This document shows positions 10,677-22,834 of a stretch of DNA of 64,000 nt, in pieces. Source of the stretch: Mermis nigrescens (taxonomy: Eukaryota > Nematoda > Enoplea > Mermithida > Mermithidae). The stretch is taken from contig JAVLUZ010000583.1 in assembly GCA_036768485.1 (NCBI GenBank), forward strand, positions 1,031,342-1,095,341, in the 5' to 3' direction. Position 1 is the first letter of the stretch. The number at the start of each line of letters is the position of its first letter. Under the pieces are notes generated by a model. That model saw only the letters and a program-made list of their open reading frames with translations, searched no databases and was not told the origin of the DNA. Position numbers and translations under genes: made by a program.

Positions 10677-13077
10677 ATGCATCAACCGCTAGGACTATAA
10701 GCGACGCTCGGATTCTTATAAATATAGGCAAATTTTACGATCCCGATTACGTTTGTGACAGTAAAAAATGGACACTGTGATGGAATAATAAAGCAAATTT
10801 GCCTAAGATAAATCATCGTTGACATTTATCGCCGATAAAGAGGTGGAATACGAGGAAAATTAGTAAAATTAACGTAGAAAGTTAAATAATTCTCATTATT
10901 GTGAGTAGGCATGATTTTACGTACAAATTGCTTTAGTTTTCATCAGCGTTAGGCACGAAAAAGAACTTAACAAAACTAAAATCATGTATGTATATTTATC
11001 GTCACTTTCAGAAATAAACAAAAACAATTTGGAAAAAGGCAAATGTGTTCCTTCTAAGATGGCAATGCGCTGATTGACATAATTATCCCGAAAAATTCGC
11101 AGCTCTGTCGACCGGACTAATCAAAAGTCATTGGATCAGAAAATGGAAAAATAACAGTCACTTCAAAAGGACCTAGCAATTTTTTTCTTCAAATTTTTGC
11201 GATTTCAACGTTGCATTTATTGTAACGATATTTTTCATTTTTTTCTGTATTTTAATTAGTTTAAGCCAATGTTGTGTTTTTACTCGGAATAATAGCAAAA
11301 TGGGTCATTTCATCCCAATAAAAAAACTAGTTTTTTTCTGTATGATTAATTTAAATCACTCAAATAATGGAATTTTTTGACTGTGGCTACGGAATTGAAT
11401 AATACGTAAAATCGAGCAACAAGCGAACATCCCAAAATCGATCACAACCTTTACCTCCCACAAAAATTTGAGATTTTAGCCCTTAGCCACTCCCGACTTT
11501 TAGTGAAAATGCACATTTTTAGACCATTTTTATTTCTGTTCTTATCCACTTTTGACCAAAACAGAAGACTTTTGGACCTGCTCCCGAACAGCCGAATAAT
11601 CCCAATCAGAATTCTGAGCCTTTACATGCATGTCAGCATATATTTCGATTGGAATTTATTAAAGTATATATATAGCGGACAGAAACGAGCAAAAAGAACG
11701 CGGAGCTTAATTCTTAAAAAATAGTAAATAAATGACCCATGATGACTTTAATATTTGAGAAGGAATTTATAAATTAGGTACTTGAGTAATTTTGATCTAT
11801 ATAGTGTTGCTCTCACTCGGTAAATTTCCGATAATTCGCTTTTAAGCCGTTCAAAATTTCATCAGAAAGTGGTTCAAATAATGTTTGGTTAATTTTGAAC
11901 GTCTGAGCTTTTCCTAAAAACACTCGAAAATCGAAGTCAGTAAGCCATTAATGTCAGCCCAGCTTCTATCAATCATGGACTGCTGGTTTGAATATGGAAA
12001 TACCATTAATGGAGCAATAAAGCGAGTATTTCGATTAGAATTCATCGAAAAGTAAAACGGACAAAATTGAAAAACAATGCAATTTCTCAGAATGGAAAAT
12101 GAATGGCTCAGGGTTGGAGACATATTTGAGGCAGCAGCGACTACTCAGGGAATTCGGATAAAAATAACGTCCTAAAATTGTCTCGAAACGTCTTAAGTCA
12201 CATGCTTAATGACCTAAACATAGGCGGATTATGTATTATTTAAAATACGATTTAGAAATAGCTTTGCGGCTCTCGGATAAAATCTAACCCGTCTTTTGCT
12301 CTCAAAATGAGTCTAAGACTAGAAATCGCTCTTTTATTATTGGATTAACAAACGCCTGGGAAAAACCGGATGATTTCGGAAAAACGACATTACAAATATG
12401 TTGTCTGGGTGCATTTATCAGAAAAAGAGTGCTAGTAATTTCTTTTGAAATAATACCTCATTATGTATTCAAGCCGGATTATCTTAAGTGGTCACTAAAA
12501 ATCGCTCTTTTATGTAGTGTAACGTTGGGCTTACCAAAAGCAGCGAACTGTCGAATAAATTACGAAATTAGAAGAATGAAACCGCAAAGACCATATGCAA
12601 TAGAAGGATCGGCAAAACTATGTAATTTGATAGAGTTGTTACAAAGCATCGCTAGAACTGGGAAGATTCGATGCTTGATGATAGCTGTTTATACGAAAGA
12701 TGACAAAACAAACTTGTTTTGACAAACAAACTCTTATTAATCTATCAAAACATCTCGCGATGGCATCGATATCACAGAATGATTAGACAGCGGATCATAT
12801 CTGTTGACTATCTTGATTAATCTGTCATATTAATATCAATTAGTTTAATGAAATTCTGCAACAATATTATCAAAACAAAATAAAAAGAGTTTGACAGTTT
12901 CGACATTTTTCTGACTGTGATCCGAATAAGTCGGTTTAAAATTGTAATTGAACAAACTACGATACACAGAAATCTCTTAATTAAATATTACACGTTCGCT
13001 AGCACTAAAATACATCAAGTGAGAAAAAACGACGCAAATGAAATTACAGGAATTGCTCCAACGTGGCATAGCCATAC

Positions 13078-13230
13078 ATTGGCGTGAAGGGAGGAAGTTC
13101 AGACCCCCAGAATCCAAAATAACCCCACAGATTACTGTAAACTCCAGAATTGAATTTTCGATGCTTTTTTTATTAGGCCCATCAGGCCTCCCTGAATTTG
13201 GTTGTTGGCCACATATGGGCACAGCTGAAT
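13078..13230 (-). repeat. Short R2-type repeat, inverted
   Basis: From ggcgtgaagggaggaagttcagac to gttggccacatatgggc. It shares the terminal cacatgggc motif and the central 'cagattactgta...cagaatt' box with the copies at 16757 and 36093. Confidence 0.55.
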
Positions 13231-13465
13231 CATTAGGGCTATTGATACTTTTGACTGATTGAACCTAAGTGCCATATGCTTTAAAATTATGCAAATATTG
13301 ATAAGTGATCGCATGCAGGTTTAGTAAGAATGAATTGAGATGACAACGACAAGCGAAAGGTGAAAGACCTAAATAAAAAACTATATTAAAATAAATTAGT
13401 AAGCCTAAATTGCATAAGTTTAACTATTGAAATGACTTCAAGAGAAGCTACAAATGGCGACGATC

Positions 13466-13724
13466 AAAGATGCACAGAATGGCCAATTCGGAGGATCAGT
13501 CGATCTGGAGATCCATCAGAGAGCTTTTTTAGCCAAAGTGACCGAAAAACTTGTATAGATGCTAAAATAGCGCAAAACTACATTAATAAAAAATTTTCAG
13601 TCGATTTCAAGCACTTTTGCAGAAAAATTTTAATTTTTATCTATATCGGCCTTAATTTTGCTTTTTTCCCCAAAAAAATTCTTGTTTCTACCCCCCATGA
13701 ACCCATGCCTCATGTGTCTGTTTA
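13466..13724 (+). repeat. R1-family repeat
   Basis: Starts gatgcacagaatggcc and ends catgcctcatgtgtctg, with the conserved middle ctaaaatagcg...tttcaagcactttt. Confidence 0.65.
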
Positions 13725-14633
13725 GCGACGACCTTTTAAAGCTGAAATCGCGCAAAATCACTTAAATTTACACGTAGATAATCAAAAAAGACGATGTAAG
13801 AAAGAAAAATAAATGGATAGAAATCAAAAAGTCACAGCTTTATTACGATTATTTTTGTCTGAGCCCTCCAGAAACGAAATCACAATCAGAGATTCAAAAT
13901 TTTAGTCCAGGAAATAGTGGAAGGATTTGCTACAAATGCTCTTTTATTTAGTCAATTTTCGATTATTTTATTTTAGGTACCTAATAGTATTTTTTCAGGG
14001 CAAAATATGCAAAAAGGATTACTGACTGATTCAGTGCATGCAATTTATTCAATTTGAGAAAAGAAAAATTGTTTCAATAACGATGTAATATGGTAATTAG
14101 GCATGCTGAATGAACTTCTCGCCACGGCGATAATTACATCCGGTTGAGTTAAGAAAAAACCGATTAAATAATTATTTTTCGAGCTTTGCGCAATATTTTA
14201 CGATTTCTATTTCTGGAGATATAACCTATTTCGCTAAATGTTGCACGTTGGAAGGAGAAAACCAATTAAAAGAAACGGCTTATCGGTTCAGTAATGAAAA
14301 ATTACATAGCTTACTTCATTCGATTCTTTGGAGCGAAGTTTAAAATCGAATCAAAGTCACATTATGAGGCAAAATATCCGTAAAAAGGTCCTATGTCACG
14401 CATCCATGCATAATGTATCGCTCGAAAGTTTCAGTTTGCGATTTTTTTAACGAAATGTGATAGCCATCCTCCAACACTGGATCGCCAGAATGCTAACTTT
14501 TTATGAGAAAATTAAGCACAAAATAAACTTCTCGACTTAAGTTTTAAACTCGGATAAAATTTTAGAGAGTAATTTCGAATTCAAATTGAGGCTGAGTGTC
14601 CGAATTTGAAATTTTGAAATTATGGGCTCGGGA

Positions 14634-14896
14634 ACATAGGTGGGCAGCACCGAAATTCTGGGGGGGGGGTGAAAAAATTTTCAAAGGTCAAAAAATGGTC
14701 TTAAAAGTGGTCGTATGGCTAAAAAACACCATTTTTCGACGTTTCTCATGGAGCACAATCCAGTGGCATCAAAAAATCGCTAAAAAGCAAAAATAATTTC
14801 AAAATTTGAATTCTGGGGGGGTATTTTGATTTCTAGGGGGTATTCCAACTTCTGGGGGTGCATACCACCAAATTCCCCCACGCCCATGTGTGGTCG
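14634..14896 (+). repeat. R2-family repeat, full-length reference copy
   Basis: Runs from gtgggcagcaccgaaattct to ccccacgcccatgtgtggtc. It has a nine-G run, the block caccatttttcgacgtttct and three ttctggggg boxes near the end. Confidence 0.75.
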
Positions 14897-15170
14897 GGAA
14901 CATAGACAGAGCCTAAATCCGGGGTCTTAAAAGTTCAAAAGTTTCAAATGTCAAAAAATACCGTAAAATTGATGTCAGGGGCCACAAAAACACCATTTTT
15001 CGACGTTTCTCATCGAGCTCTAAGCATTAGCATCAGAAATTCGCAGAAAAATCACAAAATTATTTAAAAATTTAGTTCTGGGATTCTTTCTAATTTTGAG
15101 GGGAAGGGCTAATCTGAGCCCAGACTCCTTTTCTCCCTACCGCACGCCCATATGTGGTCAAGATCGACAA
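14897..15170 (+). repeat. Diverged tandem R2-related copy
   Basis: Follows the previous element directly and retains caccatttttcgacgtttct, catcgagctctaagcatt and a terminal cacgcccatatgtggtc. Confidence 0.55.
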
Positions 15171-15916
15171 GGCGGCTATCCAAATCCCTAATATAATTTC
15201 AGGGAATTGAACCCTGACGTTTTTACTCTTCATTGCCGAATACTAGTCGAGATATTTTCTTTAGACGGCTTAGTTTCTTACTATTACGAATGCATAGAAA
15301 AAATACACCTTTTCATGACTTTTTGCTAATTTTGACATCCGATTCTTGCTGTTTAATGCTTTTTGATGGTATGCAATAAGATACATATTGTTGTATTGAC
15401 AGCTCCACCAATTTTTTAATCGCTTTAATTTACATCAACTTCAAAATTTGATTCTTCTCCAGAATTGCTTTTCAGGAAGATATGCTATTGAAACGTTAGA
15501 TTACTAGGTACAAGCTGGATTATTTTAATTGAACCTGATCCGTTTTGAAGGCAATGATTGCGAAATTGCAATTTCTACAAAGAGCAAAGCTTTATCAAAT
15601 CTGAATAAACGAATTTTATAAATAGTGACGCCAAAATATGACATGGTATGCTCAAAAATAGAATGCTAATGCTACTTATTGGTCAACTTATAGAATGCCG
15701 TCCAGAAATAGGCATAAGGTCTCTGGACCCCAATACCCTTGAGACGCTTCCAAAATTAATTTTTTCAAAATTAGTTTTGCTCTTTTTCGCGATTTTTGAT
15801 GTCAACAGTAGATGCGAAATGCCAAAACATCTCTCTTTGTCCCTATATTCTAGTTATTAGTACTTTTTGATCTTTGAAAATTTATTGATCCCCAAGACCT
15901 CTGTAGAATTCAGTAG

Positions 15917-16246
15917 TTGCCTATGTTAGAGTGGATAAAAAATATCGCATTTAGATTACCAGCTGCATTAAAGCTGTTTGATTCTCCAACTACATTTTTA
16001 GCAATGTGGGATAATCAAAAACGTATTAAGCTCGGATTTTTTCATAAATATTCTTATTTGAGAGTAAGAGACGAACTATTGCATCAAATAACGATGAAGC
16101 ACGTACATTTTCATGTATCGGAACATAAAATGCGATGTTTTTTTCAACATAAACTCGCTGAATCTCAGCTTCCGATACTTTTAGCTTTTTTTGTCATAAA
16201 GAAAAAATGCTTCATCGTTTCAAAAAAGCGTGATCTAGTGCCATAA
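15917..16246 (+). CDS. Unassigned ORF between repeats
   Basis: A 109-codon open frame (MPMLEWIKNIAFRLPAALKL...) lies between two R2-like repeat ends (cagtagttgcctatgtta and catacatgggcagcag). Such a length is unusual in AT-rich DNA, but I recognise no family, start context or splice signals. It may be an exon, a decayed transposon gene or chance. Confidence 0.22.
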   Translation: MPMLEWIKNIAFRLPAALKLFDSPTTFLAMWDNQKRIKLGFFHKYSYLRVRDELLHQITMKHVHFHVSEHKMRCFFQHKLAESQLPILLAFFVIKKKCFIVSKKRDLVP

Positions 16247-16756
16247 GCATACATGGGCAGCAGTCGAATTCTGGTGGTCTGCTTGGTGTAGAACAGGCAA
16301 AAATCTCAACATGCCAAAAATTTAATTCCGTGGGATCTGAGGGTGGTCTGCCGAATTATTGATGAGGGGTCTAATCTTCTCCCCGATAAGTTGTGGCCAT
16401 AAGCCGTCCACAGTAAAATCGAGTATTCGGACCATTGAAGATTAATTCCACATTGATAAAAGTAAATAGGCACCAGCGCAACCGAATGGCCTTGTTTTAA
16501 CGAGAACGTTATACTAGCTTGGTTTCAAAAAAGGTTCTTAGCTCATGAATTTCGATAGACTTAAATGAAAGCTCAATGAACAATGGACGCATGTCGATTC
16601 TGCAGAATTACGTACATATAACTCACATGAGAAAAGTGTTTGTGCGAAATCAATGTAATCTGATTTGCATTTCAAGCAATTAAATTTTAATTAGCAGTAC
16701 CCGACATTAAAATGAAATATCGCGACTTGTAGATTCGATCGAAGGCTTGTAAGCAC

Positions 16757-16912
16757 ACATGGGCGTGGGGAGTTGGGGGGGTTGTATCCCCCTAGAAGTT
16801 GAAAACCCCTGCAGATTACTGTAGACCCCAGAATTATATTTCTAGTAAAATTTTTGGCGATTTACCCCAAGCTGACCCCTCAGAATTTGAGTGCTGCCCA
16901 TGTATGCTTATA
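16757..16912 (-). repeat. Short R2-type repeat, inverted
   Basis: From cacatgggcgtggggag to gagtgctgcccatgtatgct. The ends are imperfectly complementary (cacatgggc / gcccatgta). Confidence 0.65.
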
Positions 16913-17579
16913 GGTACATACTGCGTTTATAACAAATTAGCGTAATTTGCGTTACCTGAGCCACGCTTCGAAAAACGTATGGATTTCTATTTTAAATGGC
17001 TTATTCTTCCACTCAGAAATTTCTCATTTTCTGTTCATTAAAGAAAGTATAGGAGAACATATCGAATAATTTAAAATTATACCACGCTATTCAGAATGCG
17101 CGCAACAACATGCAAGGTAGTAACTATGCACCGATATACGTTTCGGAAAACCTTTTTCTGATCCCTTCAAAGAGGCTTGAGCCAAGTTTTGATAGATAAG
17201 TATTGTTTCCTTCTCTTTTCGGATTATTTTTCATCAAATTAAATATTTATAAATGCAAAGAGCACGTCGTAATCATCAGTCACTGGCATTTTCTGACGCA
17301 CATGTTTTACAAGCGTTTGGGAATTTTCTGACTAATGCGACTGCCCATTATTGCTTGAATTTTCGTACTCACTTTACTTAAAAGCAAAACATGTTTCAAC
17401 GAAATGTTCGGAGATGCAGCCGCTTGATTTTATCACGCCGTGAAAAAGATAAAACCCAGGGCAGGTAAGCAGAAGTAAAAACAGGAGAAAAGAAGGAAAA
17501 TTAGTCTATAGAACTTTACTGTAAAAAAATTTGACTCGTCACTCGGCTTTTTAAAAAATTCCGCCGTTTTAACCTTAAG

Positions 17580-17708
17580 ATTTGCGTGAAGCCTCTATGC
17601 GATTACAAGATACAGCTAATTTTGACTACTTCAGTCATTTGAAAGCAAGACTGGCAAGAATAAACCCGAAATTTAAGAAAGTCAAACCTGAGCATCTCCT
17701 GCTTTTGA
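17580..17708 (+). CDS. Exon of unknown basic coiled-coil protein
   Basis: Acceptor ccttaag and donor TTTTGA|gtaatc, phase 1 to 1. It reads LREASMRLQDTANFDYFSHL then KARLARINPKFKKVKPEHLL; the alternating charged and hydrophobic pattern suggests a helix. Not recognised as a known family. The open frame, codon use and phase fit to the next three exons support a real gene. Confidence 0.5.
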
Positions 17709-17927
17709 GTAATCAGAATTATTATTGATAAGTCAAGCTTGATCCTGGTCCTGATTACAAAAATGACTAATATTCTGAAAATTTAGGCTCCTTGCAAGTC
17801 GGGGCTTAATCCGCCCGACTGAAATATTATTTATTTAGAAGGCCAACATTTAATGCTTACTTCTATCGATGAATCGCCTTGAATAACAATAAGAAATGGA
17901 GCTTATTATCGGTTTTCCATTTTTCAG

Positions 17928-17948
17928 TCCAATTGGAACCAAATACAG
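17928..17948 (+). CDS. 21-nt micro-exon of the unknown gene
   Basis: Strong acceptor (ggttttccatttttcag) and donor ACAG|gtcaca. It adds IQLEPNT and preserves phase (1 to 1) between the exons at 17580 and 18007. Confidence 0.4.
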
Positions 17949-18006
17949 GTCACACATTGGTATGTACAAAATCGCGTTTTACCGAAGTCTCTAAAACAGT
18001 TTTAAG

Positions 18007-18197
18007 TCGCGCTTTATTCTAATCCTTATCTTGCCTACCAACAACCGGAACGAGATGCAAGAAAAACCAAAAAACCGAATTTTACAACGAAATCGCTTAA
18101 CCAACCGCTTGTTCGAATGATAGCAGCTAAATACGAGGCTTATCGTAGCACAGATTCAGGCGATATTGCAAAATCGTTGCGAAAAAATGTTCGAACG
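18007..18197 (+). CDS. Exon of unknown basic protein
   Basis: Acceptor gttttaag, phase 1, and donor CGAACG|gtaaac, phase 0. It reads VALYSNPYLAYQQPERDARK then KTKKPNFTTKSLNQPLVRMI and IAAKYEAYRSTDSGDIAKSL. Unspliced, the same frame would stop at 18225-18227, so this could instead be a terminal exon. No domain is recognised. Confidence 0.5.
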
Positions 18198-18363
18198 GTA
18201 AACAAGCCCCAACTGGCGAGCGCTTAATATTATTTTTGAGGGAAATATTTCGACTAACGAAGTTAGTGGCATACCACCATTTTTTCGTCACTACCGATCA
18301 CTTCCTTTCAATTTACTCGAAGCGCGCGCCTCATTTCAATTAGAAATCGATTGACGACGGCAG

Positions 18364-18527
18364 GATTCGACCCAAAAATTAGTCAAAACCAAAAAATCGC
18401 CTACAAATAAACGTGCATTAGCCGAAAACCCAATCGCGAACCCGCATCTCGACCCGGTTGCCGAAAAAATGGAGCAACGAACGATAAAAAGTGTGACGAC
18501 AACAACGATTCGTATTCCGACAGGATA
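18364..18527 (+). CDS. Exon (possibly terminal) of unknown basic protein
   Basis: Begins after acgacggcag in phase 0, matching the preceding donor. It reads DSTQKLVKTKKSPTNKRALA then AENPIANPHLDPVAEKMEQR and a Thr-rich end TTTTIRIPTG, followed by TAG. It is lysine-rich and probably disordered. The stop makes it a candidate last exon, unless an earlier weak donor (ATTC|gtattc) leads to 18868. Confidence 0.45.
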
Positions 18528-18867
18528 GCCATTTATTAAGCGAGGAAAACTTAGTTTGAGTAATTATTTATGCACGTATCCACGTTAATATATAGCCGCT
18601 GTTGTTTACAATTAAAAGAGACGATTTTATATTTTTGGCGATATTTCGTCTCGATTCTACGCGCGATTTTTCGATATTTAATTACGAAGAAATGCTGGCA
18701 AATTATGCAAATATTTCAGCAAAACCAATTTCATTGAAATGTAAACACGTGGTGTTTCGAGGATTTGCCGAAAAACCACGATCGACCGACAGCTGAATTT
18801 ATACATATATAATAAAAAATATGAAGTTTAACGAAGGAAACCGGTTAAAAATACAAACCTCAACCAG

Positions 18868-18925
18868 ATAATCTCATTCCTGTATTTCAATCTTTCTTCA
18901 AAGGTGCTGATTTACCAACCGACGA
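18868..18925 (+). CDS. Weak candidate exon
   Basis: After acctcaaccag the frame reads NLIPVFQSFFKGADLPTD to GA|gtaaga, phase 1 to 2. Read through, the frame continues after one stop as ELAQWFDKLVKK, so this could equally be a broken gene copy with one nonsense codon. Confidence 0.25.
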
Positions 18926-19534
18926 GTAAGAGCTTGCGCAATGGTTCGATAAGTTAGTAAAGAAAATATGAGCCAAAAAGATTTAAAAACTCATTTAAAA
19001 TCAATTTTGCTAACGTAGGTACCGTTCTAACGTACCGTTCTAACGTCTAAACGCAGTGATGGGCACGTACGTAGGAGCATATATGGGCAGCAACCAAATT
19101 ATGGTGACCTGATGGAGCAAAACCGCTAGAAATACAACCAAATATTCTATACTGGTGGTTTATTAATTTTTTGGGGTTTTTGAGATTCTTAGAAGGGTTC
19201 AGAGTTCAGACTATTAGGCCCCCTAAATGCGTATTTGAAGTGGACCCCAGAATCGAACATTTTGGGTTTTTTTGCGATTTCTGCCCCATCCGGCAAATGC
19301 TCGTGCATGGTGATAAAAGTCAATCGAAGCTAATAATGTCAGCAGAGCTGCTTTGTCAAAGAGTCAAAAAATAATTATGAACAACATCTTTTAGAAAATT
19401 ATGGAAATCAAAGCATACAGTAATTACCATTCTTCAGAACGGAGTAATTTTTTCTGATTTTAAAATACATTTTAATTACTGCAGAAGCAACTTGACAGAA
19501 GTCGAAACCCGATGATTAACGTCGTGCACAAAAA

Positions 19535-21900
19535 GCTAATCGTAGGTAGCGCGTTAGCGCGTATCTATAATATACTTGGGTACCCCCAACATACAGAAGT
19601 CCCCCCCTCACAGCTATAACGGCACACATCTGGGAGGTGCGGATTTTTTTAAACGGTAGATAATAAAAAAACTTAGATTTCTTTCTTTTTTGTTTAAACT
19701 CAATACCGAGGTAGTCGTGAGTGTGTAAAGTTTACACTAAAAATTCAAATGTTTTGCGGAAGGCCAATTTAAAAAAAATGTTTTCCCTGATTAGTAGGTT
19801 ACGAATCTGGTCTTAAAATTTCTTTACACTCATTAGTTGTTGCACAGGAGTGTAAATTATACGATTTTTACTGTTTTCATGTGCAAAGGCATATCTAACT
19901 CAGTTTAACATTCTATGCAGTCTGATTGGTTTCAAAAGGTAGACGGTTGTAAAATCTAGGGGAGGCTTTTTTTATTTTTTTAAAGTAATATTTTCAAATT
20001 TAGAGGTGGTTTATTGTAGAGAGTCTGAGACAAAAAAATATTTTTCCCCTGCCATATTCTCCACTTAGTAGACAGAACGTGGTAACTACCTTTAAATTGT
20101 GCCTCGTCCTAAGCGCTACACGTCAAAATTTATTTTGTTTCTTTACAATCAATATTACGTTATTAGTGCAGGTGTAAACTTTACACTGAAAAAATTTTTT
20201 CCACCCAGAGCGTCATGGATGATGAATTTTTTAAAAATGTTCTCCGTAAGGGCAGAATAACGAATCTGACCTTTAAACTTTTCTACAGCCACTGTTTGTT
20301 GAGGTATGAAGAGGTGAACTTTGGATTATACATCTATTTTCTAATGCCGATAGATAACTCCGTATTGCATATTGTTTGATCAGACTTTTCTTATTTCAGA
20401 GGTTTTTGACTTGTCTTTAATAAATAATTATTTCATTATCATAAATGCACTATTTTTGAACTTTAGTAGAATGATAAATATTTTTAATTAATGGACTAAG
20501 TATTAAAATCCGCCGATATGTCGAGTTGGCGCAGAAGCTCACGCGTCCATTCTCGCATGCGGGTTTAAAAAAAGACCAACGGGTTCAAATCTTCTGAGTA
20601 CAAACTTATTTCCTTTTTTTAATTTAATTCTTTTGGCAAAACCATGTACTTTCGACTTGTTTATGTCTGCCAACAACTCCGGTTATGAGATTTGAGAAAT
20701 TTTTTCCGACAGAAATGTACTGATAATCAAGGTCTATCTTCTGCTTACCAGCAAACTTTCTTACAATCAATACGCAGTTAGTACCTGGGGTTTAAACTTT
20801 ACACTCTAGTGGATGAGTAAAAAAACAGATTTTATCCAAGATTTCTCTGCCAACTTTTTCAGTTATGAGTTGGGATACATTGAATAAGATAGAAATAAAG
20901 TAACTTCGAAGAGCTACACGTCGAAGCAAGCCGCGTTCAAAAAAACGAAATATTAAGTTATTTATGGGGGTGTAAAGTTCGAAATCTGAGGTGCAAAATG
21001 GGTGAGAAAAATATTTTTTTCATATTTTGATTGGTAAATCATATCAAATATTTTTCGGAACATAAGTCTCGCACATTCAAACGTACTACAATCGAAGGGC
21101 TACAAATTGGCCCGAACCGAATTCATTTACACTCAATGGGGCGTCAGGTTCAGATTTTTAAAGTTTACAATGTGGTGGACAATGTGGAAATATGTGTTTG
21201 TCCATTTTTTTGTTCGCCACTTTCTCTGTTCAGAAGTCGAGCGAGGTCGAATAGGATAAAAATAAAGTACTTTCTAAGGGGTACGCGTCACAGCGAATTG
21301 CGTTTGTTTATATCAATATTTAGCTTTTTCGGGAGGTGTAAAGTCAAAAAATGGGGAGTTAAACGTGTTTCTGTCTTGTTTTTTCCTGCCAAGATCAGGG
21401 TTATGAGTTTGGACATAATCTCAAGTCTAAACATGAACCAGAAACCAAATGTGATATGCGAGTTTGTTTGCACTCAACAGTGGTGTAAAGTGGTTTACAT
21501 CTGATATTTATTTGTCCTCGGGCCATTGTGGAGACTTAATTTTTTAATAAATGTTGATCGTAGTATCAGAGTAATATCAGAATTACGAATCCGACTGAAA
21601 TTTTCTTCACACTCTGTGGTTGTGTAAAGTTTACACTGCATATTAACTTTAGTTCTAGAGCCTTACGGAAGCTTAATTTTTTTTCAAAATGTTCTACGTA
21701 AAATCAGAATTGGGAATCTGACTGTCAATTTTCTCTGCACACCTAGTAGTTGTGTAAAGTTTGCACTATTCATTTGTTGTTAACATGTAGTTTATACTAC
21801 AAATTTATTTTACTTCCAAATCTGAGCGTTAGTGTTCCTTACACTTGATATTTGCGTAAAGTTTATGCTGAAAAACTTTGATCTGTTTAAATAATGTAAG
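19535..21900 (+). repeat. R4: 2.4-kb degenerate repeat array
   Basis: Opens with ggtagcgcgttagcgcgtat and ctataacggcacacat, shared with 63178-64000. Inside, several diverged units a few hundred bp long recur. Each carries some of: a TGTAAAGTTTACA palindrome (19726, 20170, 20788, 21622), a 'caactccggttatgag' box (20667, 20850, 21390), a 'ctacacgtc' box (20115, 20909, 21279) and 'tacgaatctgac' (19790, 20262, 21585). The ORF at 21031-21504 lies inside and is probably incidental. Confidence 0.7.
20511..20600 (+). other. tRNA-like segment with pol III A and B boxes
   Basis: gttggcgcagaag resembles an A box, and cgggttcaaatcttctg about 50 bases on matches the B box GGTTCRANYC. The intervening stem pairing is not convincing for a functional tRNA, so it is probably tRNA-derived (SINE-like) or chance. 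Confidence 0.25.
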
Positions 21901-22042
21901 GTTGTCTTGTTTAAAAAGGATAATGCTGATGTTAAGAACAATATTATTTTCCGCGTTTTTGGACTGCTGTCATTATTGTAGCATGTTATTGCATGTGTTT
22001 ACCGACTGATGTACTCAAATCATGCGAATTAAAAGTTGGGTA

Positions 22043-22834
22043 CTAGCAAAAAAATGCTTCGATGGAACAAAAAAGATGAATATACTTGGAATTGTGGATT
22101 GTTAAGGATGTAAAAGGAGGGGACTAGGAAAAAGCTACCTAAAGTCGCAAAATCTGATAAAAATCACCTTCTCTAAGCAACGCAAAAAATCGAAGTATAT
22201 TCTGCGGCCAACACATTAAAATAAATATTTAACCATGAAAATGATTGAAAAAGCAGCACGTTAGCTATGCAGTAGCTATGGGAAATGATATTGAGTAAAC
22301 TAACAGTCTTTCTAAGCCAATTGAATGAAATAGCAAACATCGATGCATCCGAAACAATTGAAGACATTGTTGGTTTAAAACAGCAGGAAACGCGTAAGTT
22401 GACTTGAAACAGACTAAATGTAGGTACACTAGCATGCCCGTAACGATTGTGTGCACTAATCAATCGGCCCCTGCTTTGCTTGCTATAATGCTCATAACAA
22501 AATAAAACAACTTTTAATAAAATACCTCTTAGTTTTCTATCAATCAGGATACGAAGCTAGTCAGCGTTGCTACTTGCCAGCAATTTAAAAAAGTAAACGT
22601 TATAGATTTCGTTTATACACTCCTATCTGAAACTTTGAAAATTATTTAAAAAAGACACTTTTTAGAGGCCGCAAAATATACTTCGATTTTTTGCGTTGCT
22701 TAGAGAAAGTGTGATTTTTATCAGATTTTGCGACTTTAGGTAGCTTTTTCCTAGTCCCCTCCTTTTACGTCCTTAACAATCCACAATTCCAAGTATATTC
22801 ATTTTTTTGTTCCATCGGAGCATTTTTATGCTAG
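22043..22834. mobile_element. MITE with ~170-bp terminal inverted repeats and TA target duplication
   Basis: The left arm (22043-22209, starting CTAGCAAAAAAATGCTTCG) and the right arm (22667-22834, ending in the complement) match almost perfectly over about 168 bp. They flank about 457 bp without a transposase-like frame. TA lies on both outer sides (22041-22042, 22835-22836), the duplication typical of Tc1/mariner-class insertion. The near-identity of the arms suggests a fairly recent insertion. Confidence 0.85.

Larger units (their letters stand above)
9686..17579. other. Long non-coding/repeat-rich stretch
   Basis: Probable large intron of the plus-strand unknown gene, or intergenic DNA. 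It holds R1/R2 copies (13078-13230, 13466-13724, 14634-15170, 15700-15920, 16245-16395, 16757-16912), a 29 bp tandem duplication at 10612-10676 and small unsupported ORFs (for example 12429-12722). An ATG frame at 17391-17464 ending CAG|gtaagc is splice-like, but its phase does not fit the next exon. Confidence 0.4.

Noticed and set aside
12429..12722. 97-codon plus-strand ORF
   Set aside because: Some coding-like codons, but no recognisable motif, no neighbouring exon and no splice support.
16955..17020. Minus-strand exon-like segment EISEWKNKPFKIEIHTFFEA ending CTCAG|gtaacg
   Set aside because: Good donor, but the acceptor lacks a pyrimidine tract and no partner exon was found.
17391..17464. 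ATG frame MFQRNVRRCSRLILS... ending at a good gtaagc donor
   Set aside because: Its phase (2) does not fit the exon at 17580 (1), whereas 9235-9289 does. Left out of the gene model.
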